Part shown: piece by piece, positions 41,116-50,899 of the stretch
Position numbering within the stretch: position 1 is the first letter of the stretch
Layout: each line of letters begins with the position of its first letter
Assembly (NCBI GenBank): GCA_029834535.1
Contig: JAQMWT010000615.1
Coordinates: forward strand, 1-62,384
Direction: 5' to 3'
Length of the DNA stretch: 62,384 nt
Origin: Chrysophaeum taylorii
Lineage: Eukaryota; Sar; Pelagophyceae; Pelagomonadales; Pelagomonadaceae
Notes under the pieces: generated by a model
Databases searched by the model: none
Seen by the model: only the letters and a program-made list of their open reading frames with translations
Told to the model about the DNA's origin: nothing
Made by a program: the position numbers and the translations under genes

Positions 41116-42270
41116 CCCCCTCCCGGCGTCTACACGCGCACTATAAGTGAACTTACTGGGACCATGTGACCAGGTGAACTTACTGGGGTTAGAGATTGGG
41201 AGTAGGTGAACTTACTGGCCTGCACTTGTTCTTATCCTAACTACTAATCGACAGATGTTTGTTTGTCTGTCTGTCCCTCGATTTAGGGTAAGGATCAGGT
41301 AGGCGCGAGAGTAAGGATCAGGTAGGCGCGAGAGTAAGGATCAGGTAGGCGCGAGAGCCAGACAGTGATCCTCCAAGCCGTCTACGGCGACCTCGCAGAC
41401 TATTTCCACGACCCGCGGCGGCTCTTTCAGCCAGCGCGCCATTCTCACGCCCCGTCGAAACGATGTTGTCGATGCTGACAACGCGCGCATGACCGCGGCC
41501 TTTTTTTCCCGGAGACGAGGCGTCGGAGTTCTTTTAGGCAGACTAGGTTGGGTCGGAAGACGACGCCTCGCTCTTTACAGTCGAGTTTTCGACTCCCTGA
41601 CAACCAACGGCATGCTGGCTTTGAGCGCGAGCTTAAGGTCTTCGCAATCTCGACCCGTCGCACGGCCACTGCAACGGTACTAGATACATGATCGATCGTG
41701 TCGTGTCACCGAGGCTCCTCCAACCTGTATCCCTTAAGGCCCGCCGACGCCAAACGATCACCAAGAGCCAGGGCCAGACGCCCCGCGAGGTCGGCGTCCT
41801 CTCGCCCAAGCCCGTCTTCTGTCACGTCCAGCTCTACGTGGCTCTCTGTCGATCGGCAACCCCGGGGATATGCTCTTCTGAGTCGACGACTCCACCCTAC
41901 CCCACACGTGCTACGCAATACCTATAAGCCCCCTCCCGGCGTCTACACGCGCACTATAGGTGAACTTACTGGGACCACGTGAACTTACTGGAACCAGGTG
42001 AACTTACGGAGGTTGGAGATTGGGATTAGGTGAACTTAGTGACCAGGTGAACTTACTGAGACCAAGTGCAAACTTACTGAGGCTTTTAGAATAAACTCAA
42101 AGCTTAGCGGCGTGTGCGGGTCGAAGCAGCTTATTGGCGGGGGTGACGGCGACGAGCTCGAAGGAAAGTGGATGTGAGCACGAGTGGGTTTACGCCGAAT
42201 TTACTGGGGTTAGAGATTGGGACTAGGTGAACTTACTGGCGAACTTACTGGCCTGCACTTGTCTGTCTTT

Positions 42271-42500
42271 AAATGTCGACTGCTAAGTGGGGTGTGTGTG
42301 TGGGGAGCATGAAGGATGTGGGTGGGTTCTTGGGGTATGAGGGATGTGCCTGACGGGCGGAGATAAGTACGCGGGACCTAGTCGGGGTCATCGCCGAGGC
42401 GTGGGGCAGGCGAAGAGAGGACGGGCCCCGCCCGTAGGTCGTACGCATGCTGCCGCCGGACGTATGTGCGACGAAGGGTGACGTCCTGCTGGGATTTGTC
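42271..42500 (+). repeat. RepB between two RepA units
   Basis: GTCTTTAAATGTCGACTGCT ... GACGAAGGGTGACGTCCTGC, nearly identical to 11657-11886. A second partial start of the same sequence (GTCTTTAAATGTCGACTG) follows at about 42502-42545. Confidence 0.9.
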
Positions 42501-43545
42501 TGTCTTTAAATGTCGACTGTTAAGAGGGGGGGGTGTGTGTTGGGATTTGTCTGTCCCCCGATTTAGGGTAAGGATCATGTAGGCCCGCGAGCCAGACATT
42601 GATCCTCCAAGCCGTCTACAGCGACCTCGCAGACTATTTCCACGACCCGCGGCGGCTCTTTCAGCGCGCCATTCTCACGCCCCGTCGAAACGATGTTGTC
42701 GATGCTGACAACGCGCGCATGACCGCGGCCTTTTTTTCCCGGAGACGAGGCGTCGGAGTTCTTTTCGGCCGACTAGGTTGGGTCGGAAGACAACGCCTCG
42801 CTCTTTACAGTCGAGTTTTCAACTCCCTGACAACCAACGGCATGCTGACTTTGATCGCGAGCTTAAAGTCTTCGCGACCTCGACCCGTCGCACGGCCACT
42901 GCAACGGTACCAGAAACATGATCGATCGTGTCGTGTCACCGAGGCTCCTCCAACCTGTATCCCTTAAGGCCCACCGACGCCAAACGATCAACAAGAGCCA
43001 GGGCCAGACGCCCCGCGAGGTCGTCCTCCGTCCTCTTGCCCAAGCCCGTCTTCTGTCACGTCCAGCTGTCCGTGGCTCTCTGTCGATCGGCAACCCCGAG
43101 GATATGCTCTTCTGAGTCGACGACTCCACCCTACCCCACACGTGCTACGCAATGCCTATAAGCCCCCTCCCGGCGTCTACACGCGCACTGTAGGTGAACT
43201 TGCTGGGACCAGGTGAACTTACTGGGGTTTGAGATTGGGCCTAGGTGAATATAGTGACCAGGTGAACTGACTGGGACCAGGTGAACTTACTGGGGGTATT
43301 AGAGTAAACTCAAAGGTTAGCGGGGTGTGCGGATCAAAGCAGCTTAGATTGGCGGAGGCGAGAGCGACGAGCTCGAAGGAGTGGGTGTGAGCACGAGTAG
43401 TGGGTTTACGCCGAACTTACTGGGGTTAGAGATTTGGACTAGGTGAACTTACTGACCAGGTGAACTTATATGAAACTTACTGGGATTAGATGAACTTACT
43501 GGGGTTAGAGATTGGGACTAGGTGAACTTACTGGCCTCCACTTGT

Positions 43546-44057
43546 GATGAACAAAACCGAAGACGAGGAGCTTCTGAAAAAATATCCGAACGGAGGTAAA
43601 ACGGACTTATAAATCAGGGGTCGGAATAGAAATAATTTTCGGTGGGTTTTTTCCTTTTTGAATTTTTTCTAGGATCATGACGATCTGGTATCGTAATAAA
43701 CGGGAGAAGAGAAGGCTCTCGCTGGTCACAACAGTGGACACAGAGATGTCGACGCTCACCGAGACGTAGTAGCCTCTATGATTTTTGCGTCTAAAATATC
43801 GGGCTGCTCTTCGCTCGCGCTGTTGTTCGCATGGGGCTCGACGATGTGATTAATCACAAGGTCCCAACTTCAAATCACAAGTTTTCATGGTGAATCTGAC
43901 GAGAATCGTCGCGGCGATTGTCATCTTGTTTTCAGTAGTGTTGCCACCCTGAAGTTCGTCTTAAAACATTGTATTCAAAATCAAAAGAAAGGAAACCATT
44001 ACTTCGAATTTCATACCGCCCGCAGGATTGAACGAATAATCACTGAATCGTCTGGCG
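43546..44057. other. Intergenic, A+T-richer
   Basis: Separates the repeat array from the glycosyltransferase. No gene was recognised. Confidence 0.5.
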
Positions 44058-45044
44058 ATGTCATTGGTGTTGTTGCTGGGCGCCGTGTCCGGGAAGTGCC
44101 CTCGGGATCTGGGGATCGCGATCAACACAGGGGATAAAGAGATGTACATGAATCGCGTCGAGTTCGCTTTGAGCCACCGCGGGTGGCTCGGAAATCCGCA
44201 ACATGGACTTGCGGAAACTTGGGCGGACAAAGCGACGTATCCCGTCATCGTATTCGCCTCTACCCGCAAAACGGAAATTGGAGGCGTCCCCGTGCGACCG
44301 TGCTGCGGGGGCGTGGACTATTCGAAAGACATTGCGTCGGCGCAGCTTATGAGAGAACACACGTGGAGCCGAATGGTGTCGTACTTTCCCCACGACACCA
44401 GGTGGTTCATTTCTACTGAAGACGACGCGTGGTGGGACCTCACGGGCCTGTGCACGCTTCTGGAGTCGGTCGAGATGGAGCACGGAGACGGCCCGATTAT
44501 TCTGGGCGGCGGACACTTCGGCAAAGCAATCTACGGGCCGTACGTCGTGATGAACAAAGCGATGCTCGAGCTCTTTGCGAACGAGACGCTGCTGCACGCG
44601 TGCCGCGAAGCCTTCCTTGGGCACAACGTTCTCCAGCATCAGGTCTACGATGGAGCTCCTTACAATCTCGACCACTTCATCAGCTACTGCGCGTTCTTTT
44701 TCTTCCCGAGGTTTCAGGCAGTCAAGCATCTGATTCAACTCCCCGCGCCCGTACCGCCGCACAAAGGCCCGTATGCGAGGGCGAACGTCACTCAATGGCC
44801 TGACTTCATCCACAACGCCTGGAACTGGAGAAACAGCAAGCGCGCGGAGGATCTCGTTGCGAGCTTTGAGAATCCAGAATTTCAGCCGATTGTGGTCCAC
44901 CACACCACTATCGACGACATGGAATTTTTCGAAAAGCGCGCAAGAGACCTCTACGCGCGAGGTCGTGTCAACCGCACCGCCTGCTGCGACGACTTCCCGC
45001 GCAAGCGACTCGTCAGATCCTGCTGTCCTGGTGGCAAAGGCTGA
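44058..45044 (+). CDS. Fringe-like (GT31-type) glycosyltransferase, secretory
   Basis: 328 aa from the ATG at 44058. A short hydrophobic N-terminus (Met-Ser-Leu-Val-Leu-Leu-Leu-Gly-Ala-Val-Ser-Gly) suggests a signal peptide. The fold marks are Arg-Trp-Phe-Ile-Ser-Thr-Glu-Asp-Asp-Ala-Trp-Trp (metal-binding Asp cluster, equivalent to the DDD motif of fringe) and Gly-Gly-Gly-His-Phe-Gly-Lys-Ala-Ile-Tyr-Gly-Pro-Tyr (acceptor/donor loop). The many Cys fit a lumenal enzyme. Probably it transfers a sugar from a nucleotide donor in the Golgi or ER; the substrate is unknown. An AATAAA lies about 50 bp after the stop (45095). Confidence 0.7.
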   Translation: MSLVLLLGAVSGKCPRDLGIAINTGDKEMYMNRVEFALSHRGWLGNPQHGLAETWADKATYPVIVFASTRKTEIGGVPVRPCCGGVDYSKDIASAQLMREHTWSRMVSYFPHDTRWFISTEDDAWWDLTGLCTLLESVEMEHGDGPIILGGGHFGKAIYGPYVVMNKAMLELFANETLLHACREAFLGHNVLQHQVYDGAPYNLDHFISYCAFFFFPRFQAVKHLIQLPAPVPPHKGPYARANVTQWPDFIHNAWNWRNSKRAEDLVASFENPEFQPIVVHHTTIDDMEFFEKRARDLYARGRVNRTACCDDFPRKRLVRSCCPGGKG

Positions 45045-45968
45045 GACGACGCGAAATGGAACTTTGATTGTTGCTAAGCTAAATATTGTGTTATTAATAA
45101 AGATGATGATGTTGTTTCGGAGTGCCAATCCTTAGTTGTAGCTAGCTAGGCGTGAAAGACCTCGACCTACTCGCAGCAGACCCCGCAATGACTCCGCCAG
45201 GCTGAAGATCAATGTTGAATAAGAGTGGACAACAGACAGCCAGCCAGCCAGCAGTATAACAGCGCGCGATATCAAAAACACTACCTGAACCACGTGGGAA
45301 CGCCGCGCTGGCAAAATCGGCGCCCGACGGAATATGCCGTAGCACCCAGCACGTCGTCTAGCGCAAAAGCATCACATGCCCTCAGTACATACAAGCAGAT
45401 TCGACAATAAAGCTGTGGAATATGACGCGAATCTTTGGGAGCGTTTTCTGTCAAAGTCAATGTTGGACCATCTATGGGGGGTCGAAAATGCGTCGAATTC
45501 GGCTCGGGGCTACTCTAGACACGTCCCTTGTAGACATTTAGACTAAGTACTAAAACGACGATGTCGTCGTAGGGCGCCAAGCAGGTTGCGAGCTACGCAG
45601 CCCAGGGCCAATATCGGGAGCCCGTCGGTCCCCATTGGACCACCGGTGCGCAGTTTTGGCCCTCCCGAGCCCAAAAATTCGCGGTGAGCCTTCGGAAATT
45701 CGGGTTCAAAAACCCATTTTCGAACGCTTACCCCATTTATTGAAAGCTTTTACACAGTTTGTACATACTTCTAGACTTGAAAGCTGGGGTTTAGTGACGT
45801 TGTGCCCGAAGATTTTGAAATCGTGCAAGCCGTGCTTTGCGCTCTTGCTGTCTGGCCTCTGGGGACGCAGGAGAGTGGATGCGAACACGTCTTCATGGCG
45901 CGTTTCAGCCGAAAAGGGGCGATCTGGTGCCTGGAATTAGTCGGTATCCAGCGTACACCTCGTAACAG

Positions 45969-46109
45969 TCGAAACGGGGCAAGTATTATATCTGTCTGGA
46001 CGTCTGGAAGAGGCGCGCCGGCGACCGGAAGTCGACGAGGAGGAAAGTGGGCACCTACTCAACGCTTGAAGAAGCCGTCGCCGCCATGGAGGAAGTTCGG
46101 AGGACTTAG
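45969..46109 (+). pseudogene. Possible AP2/ERF-like domain exon, gene unresolved
   Basis: After a plausible 3' splice site (CAGCGTACACCTCGTAACAG) one frame reads Lys-Arg-Gly-Lys-Tyr-Tyr-Ile-Cys-Leu-Asp-Val-Trp-Lys-Arg, then Arg-Arg-Lys-Val-Gly-Thr-Tyr-Ser-Thr-Leu-Glu-Glu-Ala-Val-Ala-Ala-Met-Glu, and then stops. The Gly-Thr-Tyr/Phe-x-Thr-x-Glu-Glu-Ala-x-x-Ala pattern is that of AP2 domains. No matching upstream or downstream exon could be fixed, so this may be a remnant. Confidence 0.3.
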
Positions 46110-46879
46110 TGCGCCAGACGGCCAAGGTATCTGACGCAGATCACGTGGGGAGCGACGATGTCGATGACAGAGGCGCGCAGCCTCCAGCGAAGACGCCACG
46201 CCTAGTGGACTTGGGTTGCAGAAGTCTCAGCATCGCCCAAACCCGAATGATAAGCGTAAGGCGAACACGCTGGTGTCGAAGACGGAGGAGATTGACGGAA
46301 CTCGCTTCGAGCAAGCTAGAATCCAACGCCAGCGCGAGGCCGAGCACCTCAAGCGCAAGTACACATTCCACCGCATCATCGACGCGCCTGTTCTTTCCGC
46401 AGAAACTCGCGAAGACGGTGATTTCGACTCGACTAGTTTACGTACTAGCCAGACCTCGCACAGGGTCGTTGACTTCAGGCATAGTCTGGAGGGCGAGTGC
46501 GGGTCGGCCTGGAGGCACTTGTACCGTCACGGAACCCCCCAGGCCTCCCTTTCGTCGACCCTATCGAAATCCGGGTCGAAATCGGTGCGCGCGCGCGCCG
46601 GCGGGTTTTTCGGTGAGAAAATCCGCAGTCAACACTGACAACAGCGGTTTATGGTCGAATGTGCTTATATTCGAATTGGCGCAAGTGCTGGGACTTTCCT
46701 GCAACAACAAAGTATATGTATGTTCAGTTTATTACATCACACTGGAAGTATGTATGAGCGGGTATTTAGAAATATATATAGTAAAAATAAATCAAATGAA
46801 ACGAATAGTTCTGAGAAACTAAGCCTTGATTGTACTTACTAAATCAAAACATAAACTAAATTGTCTTTTTATAGCTTTT

Positions 46880-46952
46880 TTTGTCTTTAAATGTCGACTG
46901 CTAAGAGGGGGGTGTGTGTGGGGAGCATGAAGGATGTGGGTGGGTTTGTGGC
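46880..46952 (+). repeat. RepB fragment
   Basis: GTCTTTAAATGTCGACTGCT through GAAGGATGTGGGTGGGTTTG matches the first ~73 bp of the RepB copy at 11657 and then stops abruptly. Confidence 0.85.
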
Positions 46953-47336
46953 GTCTTTCTTCGATCATCCATTCTGCTTGCCAAAACTATTTACAAAGGC
47001 GCTGCTACCAGCAATGTAGCAATGCAATGTTGTCCCGTTTCTTACTAGATCAGTCTTCCGTTGTTTTTTACTTGACTTTTTTTTTGTTCGCACTTTCTTC
47101 TCTCCCGCTAGCTGGTCCTTCTGCTCCTTTGCTGCCCGCTGTGCTCTTACTGAGCCGCCCCTTCTGCTTGCACATCTGCTTCGCCTACTTCTCCTGCCTG
47201 TCCAGTTTGCTCTCTTCACTTTCGATTTGAACTTTTCCTGCTTCCTTCTTTGCTGTCCTCTCCTTTCGTTCCCTAGGCTACCTACCTTGCGCTTTAAACT
47301 TCCTCGTCCTCTGTGGTACATTCTTCCTGTTTCCCG

Positions 47337-47370
47337 TGCGCTCATCCATTCTGGCTCTTTGAGCCTGGAG
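47337..47370 (-). repeat. R4 hairpin motif, copy 2
   Basis: TGCGCTCATCCATTCTGGCT followed by CTTTGAGCCTGG. The perfect stem GGCTC/GAGCC is kept. The flanking pyrimidine-rich sequence also resembles 56280-56471. Confidence 0.6.
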
Positions 47371-47654
47371 GTTGCTTATCAAAATGATAAGAATAGTTTC
47401 CCTCTGCGCTCATCTCATCCACGAGCCGGAGTGGAGTTGGTTACCATAGTATTACCAGTGTAATAACAGCAAAGTCAATACGATCATATTAAGCACCGAC
47501 CGTCGGTCGCGTGATGTATCTCGAAGAAGCAAGCGAGCGAGCGAGCGAGCGCGCGTGAAGGCTTATTAGTATCGGTAGACTGATAAAAAAGTGTGAGCAC
47601 TGCGATCGCGAATGCGAACACGCAACACCCTGACGCACGGGAGGGCGCTGATGG

Positions 47655-49310
47655 TTAGGACGGGTCGCCTGGAGAGAGACCACCTCGCCCCCCCCGCGCT
47701 TGGGTTTTTGAGTACCCTCTCATGACACGGTCGGGAAATGAAAATGAAGCGCGCGAGGGTAGTACCGAAGAGGGAAGGAGCGTGGCGGTTGCTCTAGGTG
47801 GATGATGAGGTCGTGTGTGGTGTTGTCTGTGTCTGAGGAGCGCGGGGGCCGAGGCTGAGGAGGGCAGGGTCGCTGGGTTGGACCACCCGTTCTTTAAAGC
47901 AGAAGAGGGCGGAACGCGACGATCGAGACGGGCGACGGAGATTTTGGACCTCGAGGCGCCGGCAATGATGGCCATGTCGCGGAGGGGCTGGAGGTTGTCG
48001 CTGGTCTCGGCGACTTGAGCGAGGAGGCGGTCGAGCTTGGCCTCGATCTCGCCAGCGCGCTCGTCGCGTAGGCCGTTGTATTGGAAGAGGTTTTGGTCGC
48101 CGGCGACGTAAACGTCGACGCGGTTGCCTCGGCGGACGCTGTCGAGCGCGTCTTTGAGGTCGTCCTTGAGGGTGCGGGGAGGATCGCGTTCAGGTGGTGA
48201 GTGTCGCGGAGGGAGGAAGGGGCTGAGTTCGCCGTACTTGCGCGCGGTGGCGCGTCGGTCGGCGACGATCGCCTCGAGGGCGTCTAGTTCTTGGAGAACA
48301 GCATTTTTTCCGGTAGCGGGGCTCAGCTCGAGCCAGGTGTAGAGGGGCAATATCGAGAGGACGCAGCTGTCGGGCCTTGGGTGAAGTACGAGCCCGAGCG
48401 CATGGTCGATCGCGAGCGCCTTGGTTGGCGCGCACGCGACGACGTCGCGGATCGCTTTGAATTCGGCGAGAGTCTCGTCGCGGTAGTCGGCAAGCTTCGA
48501 GGCGAAGGAAGATTTCGCGTCGAGCGGGATGCCCTTGGCCCACCAGCGCCGCACGTTGACAATCGCGTAGTTCTCTCGCGGTGTTCTGCATCCGGCGGGG
48601 AACCAGTTGGCCGAGGGGTCGTGAGGCCCCGGCAAGTCGCCAAAGCTCGCGACCTCGAGCGGCGTCTCGTGGTACAGCAAGACAAAATGGAAGGCGAGTC
48701 GGAGATCGAGCTTAGCGTAGCCGGGAAAGGCTCGCCACTTGGTGCGGCGTTGGGCGACGACGCCGTCGACAACCACGAATCGCGCCTCGTTTTCGGGCGC
48801 CCACGCGGGGGACGTGAGCGCGTCGACGAGGTTTCTCGCCAGCGCCGGCGATTCGAAGACGCCGAGGATGCGCACCGAGGTCGACTGCCGCTCACCGCGA
48901 AACGCCACCGCCGTCCGCTCGCGACGCGGCACGAAGTGCTCGACGAGCGCGTACGGCAGCTTGCCGCCGGACGGATGCCGCGGGTGCCAATTCAAGTCCA
49001 TGTCGGCCTTCTGGTTGTCGTTGCTGTTGTTCCGGAGGAACACGGGCGTCACGGCCCGACAGAGCTCGGGGGTGTTGTTGTTGTTGTCCTTATACGACGA
49101 CGACGACGACGACGATGATGATGATGATGATTGCCGCTTCTTCGTGCCCGCGAGATCTTCGCCGACGCGCACATCTTCGGGAGCGGCGGGTCTGCGCGCG
49201 ACCCCGAGCTCGCTCTCGACGTACTCGAGGATCTGGGGGGACACCACGGCGAGGCCCCTCTTCTTCTTCTTCTTGCTGCGGCGGTGCCGCGGCTTGGGGG
49301 TGGTGGACAT
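47655..49310 (-). CDS. Hypothetical protein, unrecognised family
   Basis: 551 aa from the ATG at 49308 (Met-Ser-Thr-Thr-Pro-Lys-Pro). An in-frame ATG at 49419 would make 588 aa but would overlap the divergent SET gene's start. A basic N-terminus (poly-Lys/Arg, possible nuclear signal) is followed by a poly-Ser and Asn run. The central globular region (about 100-420) is rich in Trp and Phe, for example Trp-Arg-Ala-Phe-Pro-Gly-Tyr-Ala-Lys-Leu-Asp-Leu-Arg-Leu-Ala-Phe, and Arg-Arg-Trp-Trp-Ala-Lys-Gly-Ile-Pro-Leu. The C-terminus is low-complexity. No domain is recognised; codon pattern and hydrophobic spacing support real coding. Confidence 0.6.
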   Translation of the reverse strand: MSTTPKPRHRRSKKKKKRGLAVVSPQILEYVESELGVARRPAAPEDVRVGEDLAGTKKRQSSSSSSSSSSSSYKDNNNNTPELCRAVTPVFLRNNSNDNQKADMDLNWHPRHPSGGKLPYALVEHFVPRRERTAVAFRGERQSTSVRILGVFESPALARNLVDALTSPAWAPENEARFVVVDGVVAQRRTKWRAFPGYAKLDLRLAFHFVLLYHETPLEVASFGDLPGPHDPSANWFPAGCRTPRENYAIVNVRRWWAKGIPLDAKSSFASKLADYRDETLAEFKAIRDVVACAPTKALAIDHALGLVLHPRPDSCVLSILPLYTWLELSPATGKNAVLQELDALEAIVADRRATARKYGELSPFLPPRHSPPERDPPRTLKDDLKDALDSVRRGNRVDVYVAGDQNLFQYNGLRDERAGEIEAKLDRLLAQVAETSDNLQPLRDMAIIAGASRSKISVARLDRRVPPSSALKNGWSNPATLPSSASAPALLRHRQHHTRPHHPPRATATLLPSSVLPSRASFSFPDRVMRGYSKTQARGGRGGLSPGDPS

Positions 49311-49411
49311 GTATCTTTGACGACGGCCGGCCGAGGGTTCGTTGGTTTGTTTGTTGTCAAGGTCAACGGCTAAAACGAAAAAGGGGAGGGTACTTATAAT
49401 CTCGAGCCGCG

Positions 49412-50899
49412 ATGACGACATCGATATGGAAGAAGGTGGTGGTAGTCGTCGCGGGCGTCGAAGCGTTCGTTCTCCGGGAGTCGTCGTCCTCGGGCGGCGG
49501 CGTCACAAGTCGAATGTCCGAGGACTCGTGGAGCGCCGAGCTGCGGCAGGCGAGCGGCGGGTTCGAGACGGAAGAAGCCCGCGCATTCATGCGTCGGCAG
49601 GCCAAGGGTGACGCGTCGGTGCGTGCGACGAACGAGCGGCTGATCGAGTGGCTGCAGAGCAAGGGAGTGTGGTTGTCCGAGCTGAGCGGGTGGAACGAAC
49701 CGCCGCACTCGCTCGCGCTCGCGACGTCGACGTTCGACGACGTCGAAGGAGAAGACGCCGGGCGCGGTCTCCTCGCACGGCGCGCCGTCGTCCAAGACAT
49801 GGAGTTGGTCCGGATGCCGCGCTACCTGTGCATGACCAAAGATGCGGCGCTAGAAAGCCCCACGCTGAAAGGCCTCGTCAACGTATCGACGAACGAGTAC
49901 GTCGCGATCGCGCTCCTTCTCATATCGGAAGCCGAAAAGGGTATCCTCTCGTCGTTCTGGGGGCCCTACATCGCCGTTCTCCCGACCACCGAGGAGATAT
50001 CGCCCACCTTTTCGTGGGACGAGTCGGACCTCGCCGACCTCGAGGGCTCGCCTTGCCTCGCGGCGACGCGATCGATGCGCGCTAAACTCCGCGCCGAGCA
50101 CGCCGAGTTTTCGCATCACTGCTCCTTCGACCAGTGGGAGTGGGCCTTTTCGATCCTCTTCTCGCGCGCTATTCGGTTGACCGGCCCGACCAAGGAAATC
50201 CTCGCCCTCGTGCCCTACGTCGATTTCATCAATCATTCCCCCTTCTCGTCCAGCTACGTGACGTTGGCCGAAGCACCAGAGCCCCTCTTCTTTTGGGACG
50301 ACAAGCCCGACGATGAGATCGTCGTCTACGCCGACCGATCCTACCGCAAGTTCGAGCAGGTCTTTATTTCCTACGGACCAAAGTCCAACAGCGACCTCCT
50401 CTTGCTCTACGGCTTTGCGCTCGACAGAAATCCTTTTAACTCGGTCGCGGTTCAGTTCGGCGCGGCGACCGACGACCCCTTGTACGACGAAAAGCTCGCC
50501 TTCGCCATCAGCGCGGGACGCTCCCCCAACGAGACCTTCCCCATCTACGCCGACCGATTCGCCGACGAGATGCTCCAGTACTTGCGAATGAGCTGCGTCA
50601 CGCCCTCCCAACTCAAAGGCAGGCACGTCCGCGATCTCGACTACTCCACCATCGTCTCCGTCGACAACGAACTCGCCGTCCTCGACACGCTCGCCCAGGC
50701 CTGCGAGGCTGCGATCGAAAGGTACCCGCCCCCGCCGCCCCCCGTCCCCAACCCCAGGGACCGCAACATCTTCCTCACGCGCAAACAGCGCATGGCCCAG
50801 CGTCTTGTGGCATCGGAACGCCGCATCCTCCAGCGCACCATCGACGCGGCCATCCGCAAGTCCAACGAGCTCGAGGCCACCCGGGCCCTCGCCGCCTAA
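49412..50899 (+). CDS. SET-domain protein lysine methyltransferase (Rubisco LSMT/SETD3-like), probably plastid-targeted
   Basis: 495 aa. A split SET domain is followed by an LSMT substrate-binding helical domain. Motifs: Gly-Arg-Gly-Leu-Leu-Ala-Arg-Arg-Ala-Val (SAM-binding start), Leu-Val-Pro-Tyr-Val-Asp-Phe-Ile-Asn-His-Ser (the canonical Asp-x-x-Asn-His), and Glu-Gln-Val-Phe-Ile-Ser-Tyr-Gly-Pro-Lys-Ser-Asn (catalytic Tyr). All key residues are present. The N-terminus (Lys-Lys-Val-Val-Val-Val-Val-Ala-Gly-Val-Glu-Ala-Phe) looks like a signal peptide with an Ala-Phe motif, then a Ser/Gly-rich transit-like stretch, suggesting the plastid. The substrate is unknown; Rubisco, aldolase or actin-His are alternatives within the family. 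Starts are 101 bp from the divergent neighbour. Confidence 0.85.
   Translation: MTTSIWKKVVVVVAGVEAFVLRESSSSGGGVTSRMSEDSWSAELRQASGGFETEEARAFMRRQAKGDASVRATNERLIEWLQSKGVWLSELSGWNEPPHSLALATSTFDDVEGEDAGRGLLARRAVVQDMELVRMPRYLCMTKDAALESPTLKGLVNVSTNEYVAIALLLISEAEKGILSSFWGPYIAVLPTTEEISPTFSWDESDLADLEGSPCLAATRSMRAKLRAEHAEFSHHCSFDQWEWAFSILFSRAIRLTGPTKEILALVPYVDFINHSPFSSSYVTLAEAPEPLFFWDDKPDDEIVVYADRSYRKFEQVFISYGPKSNSDLLLLYGFALDRNPFNSVAVQFGAATDDPLYDEKLAFAISAGRSPNETFPIYADRFADEMLQYLRMSCVTPSQLKGRHVRDLDYSTIVSVDNELAVLDTLAQACEAAIERYPPPPPPVPNPRDRNIFLTRKQRMAQRLVASERRILQRTIDAAIRKSNELEATRALAA

Larger units (their letters stand above)
39105..43545 (+). repeat. RepA tandem array (one truncated and four longer units) with RepB insertions
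   Basis: Unit starts are marked by CTACTAATCGACAGATGTTTG at about 39109 (variant), 39398, 40405 and 41236; the last unit starts near 42546. The approximate units are: 39105-39397 (truncated after GTTCTTTTAGGC), 39398-40402, 40403-41230 (internal deletion of about 170 bp near 40722, plus a RepB insertion), 41231-42265, and 42546-43545. Each full unit has TTTGTCTG-type simple sequence, CCCTCGATTTAGGGTAAGG, one to three 24-bp repeats (GTAAGGATCAGGTAGGCGCG...), the core, and a 3' minisatellite based on AGGTGAACTTACTGGG. Core identity between units is very high by eye, so amplification is probably recent. Confidence 0.88.
45045..47654. other. 2.6 kb largely non-coding, with fragments
   Basis: Contains a (CAGC)n tract near 45237-45255, a possible AP2-like exon (45969-46109), a coding-like stretch at ~46216-46400 (Lys-Arg-Lys-Ala-Asn-Thr-Leu-Val-Ser-Lys-Thr-Glu-Glu-Ile), a RepB fragment (46880-46952), an R4 motif (47337-47370) and a pyrimidine-rich block (47080-47340). 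An A+T-rich stretch with several AATAAA-like runs lies at 46770-46870. No intact gene. Confidence 0.5.

Noticed and set aside
39168..41300. TTAGGG motifs as interstitial telomere repeats
   Set aside because: The motif occurs once per RepA unit (CCCTCGATTTAGGGTAAGG) and never in tandem, so it is part of RepA.
39105..43545. CRISPR-like array
   Set aside because: Repeats are long (~1 kb) units or contiguous 24-bp and ~17-bp repeats without unique spacers, in a eukaryotic setting.
48291..49320. Plus-strand ORFs antisense to the hypothetical gene at 47655
   Set aside because: The minus frame is longer, has better hydrophobic spacing and a plausible start; the plus frames are Arg/Gly-rich shadows.
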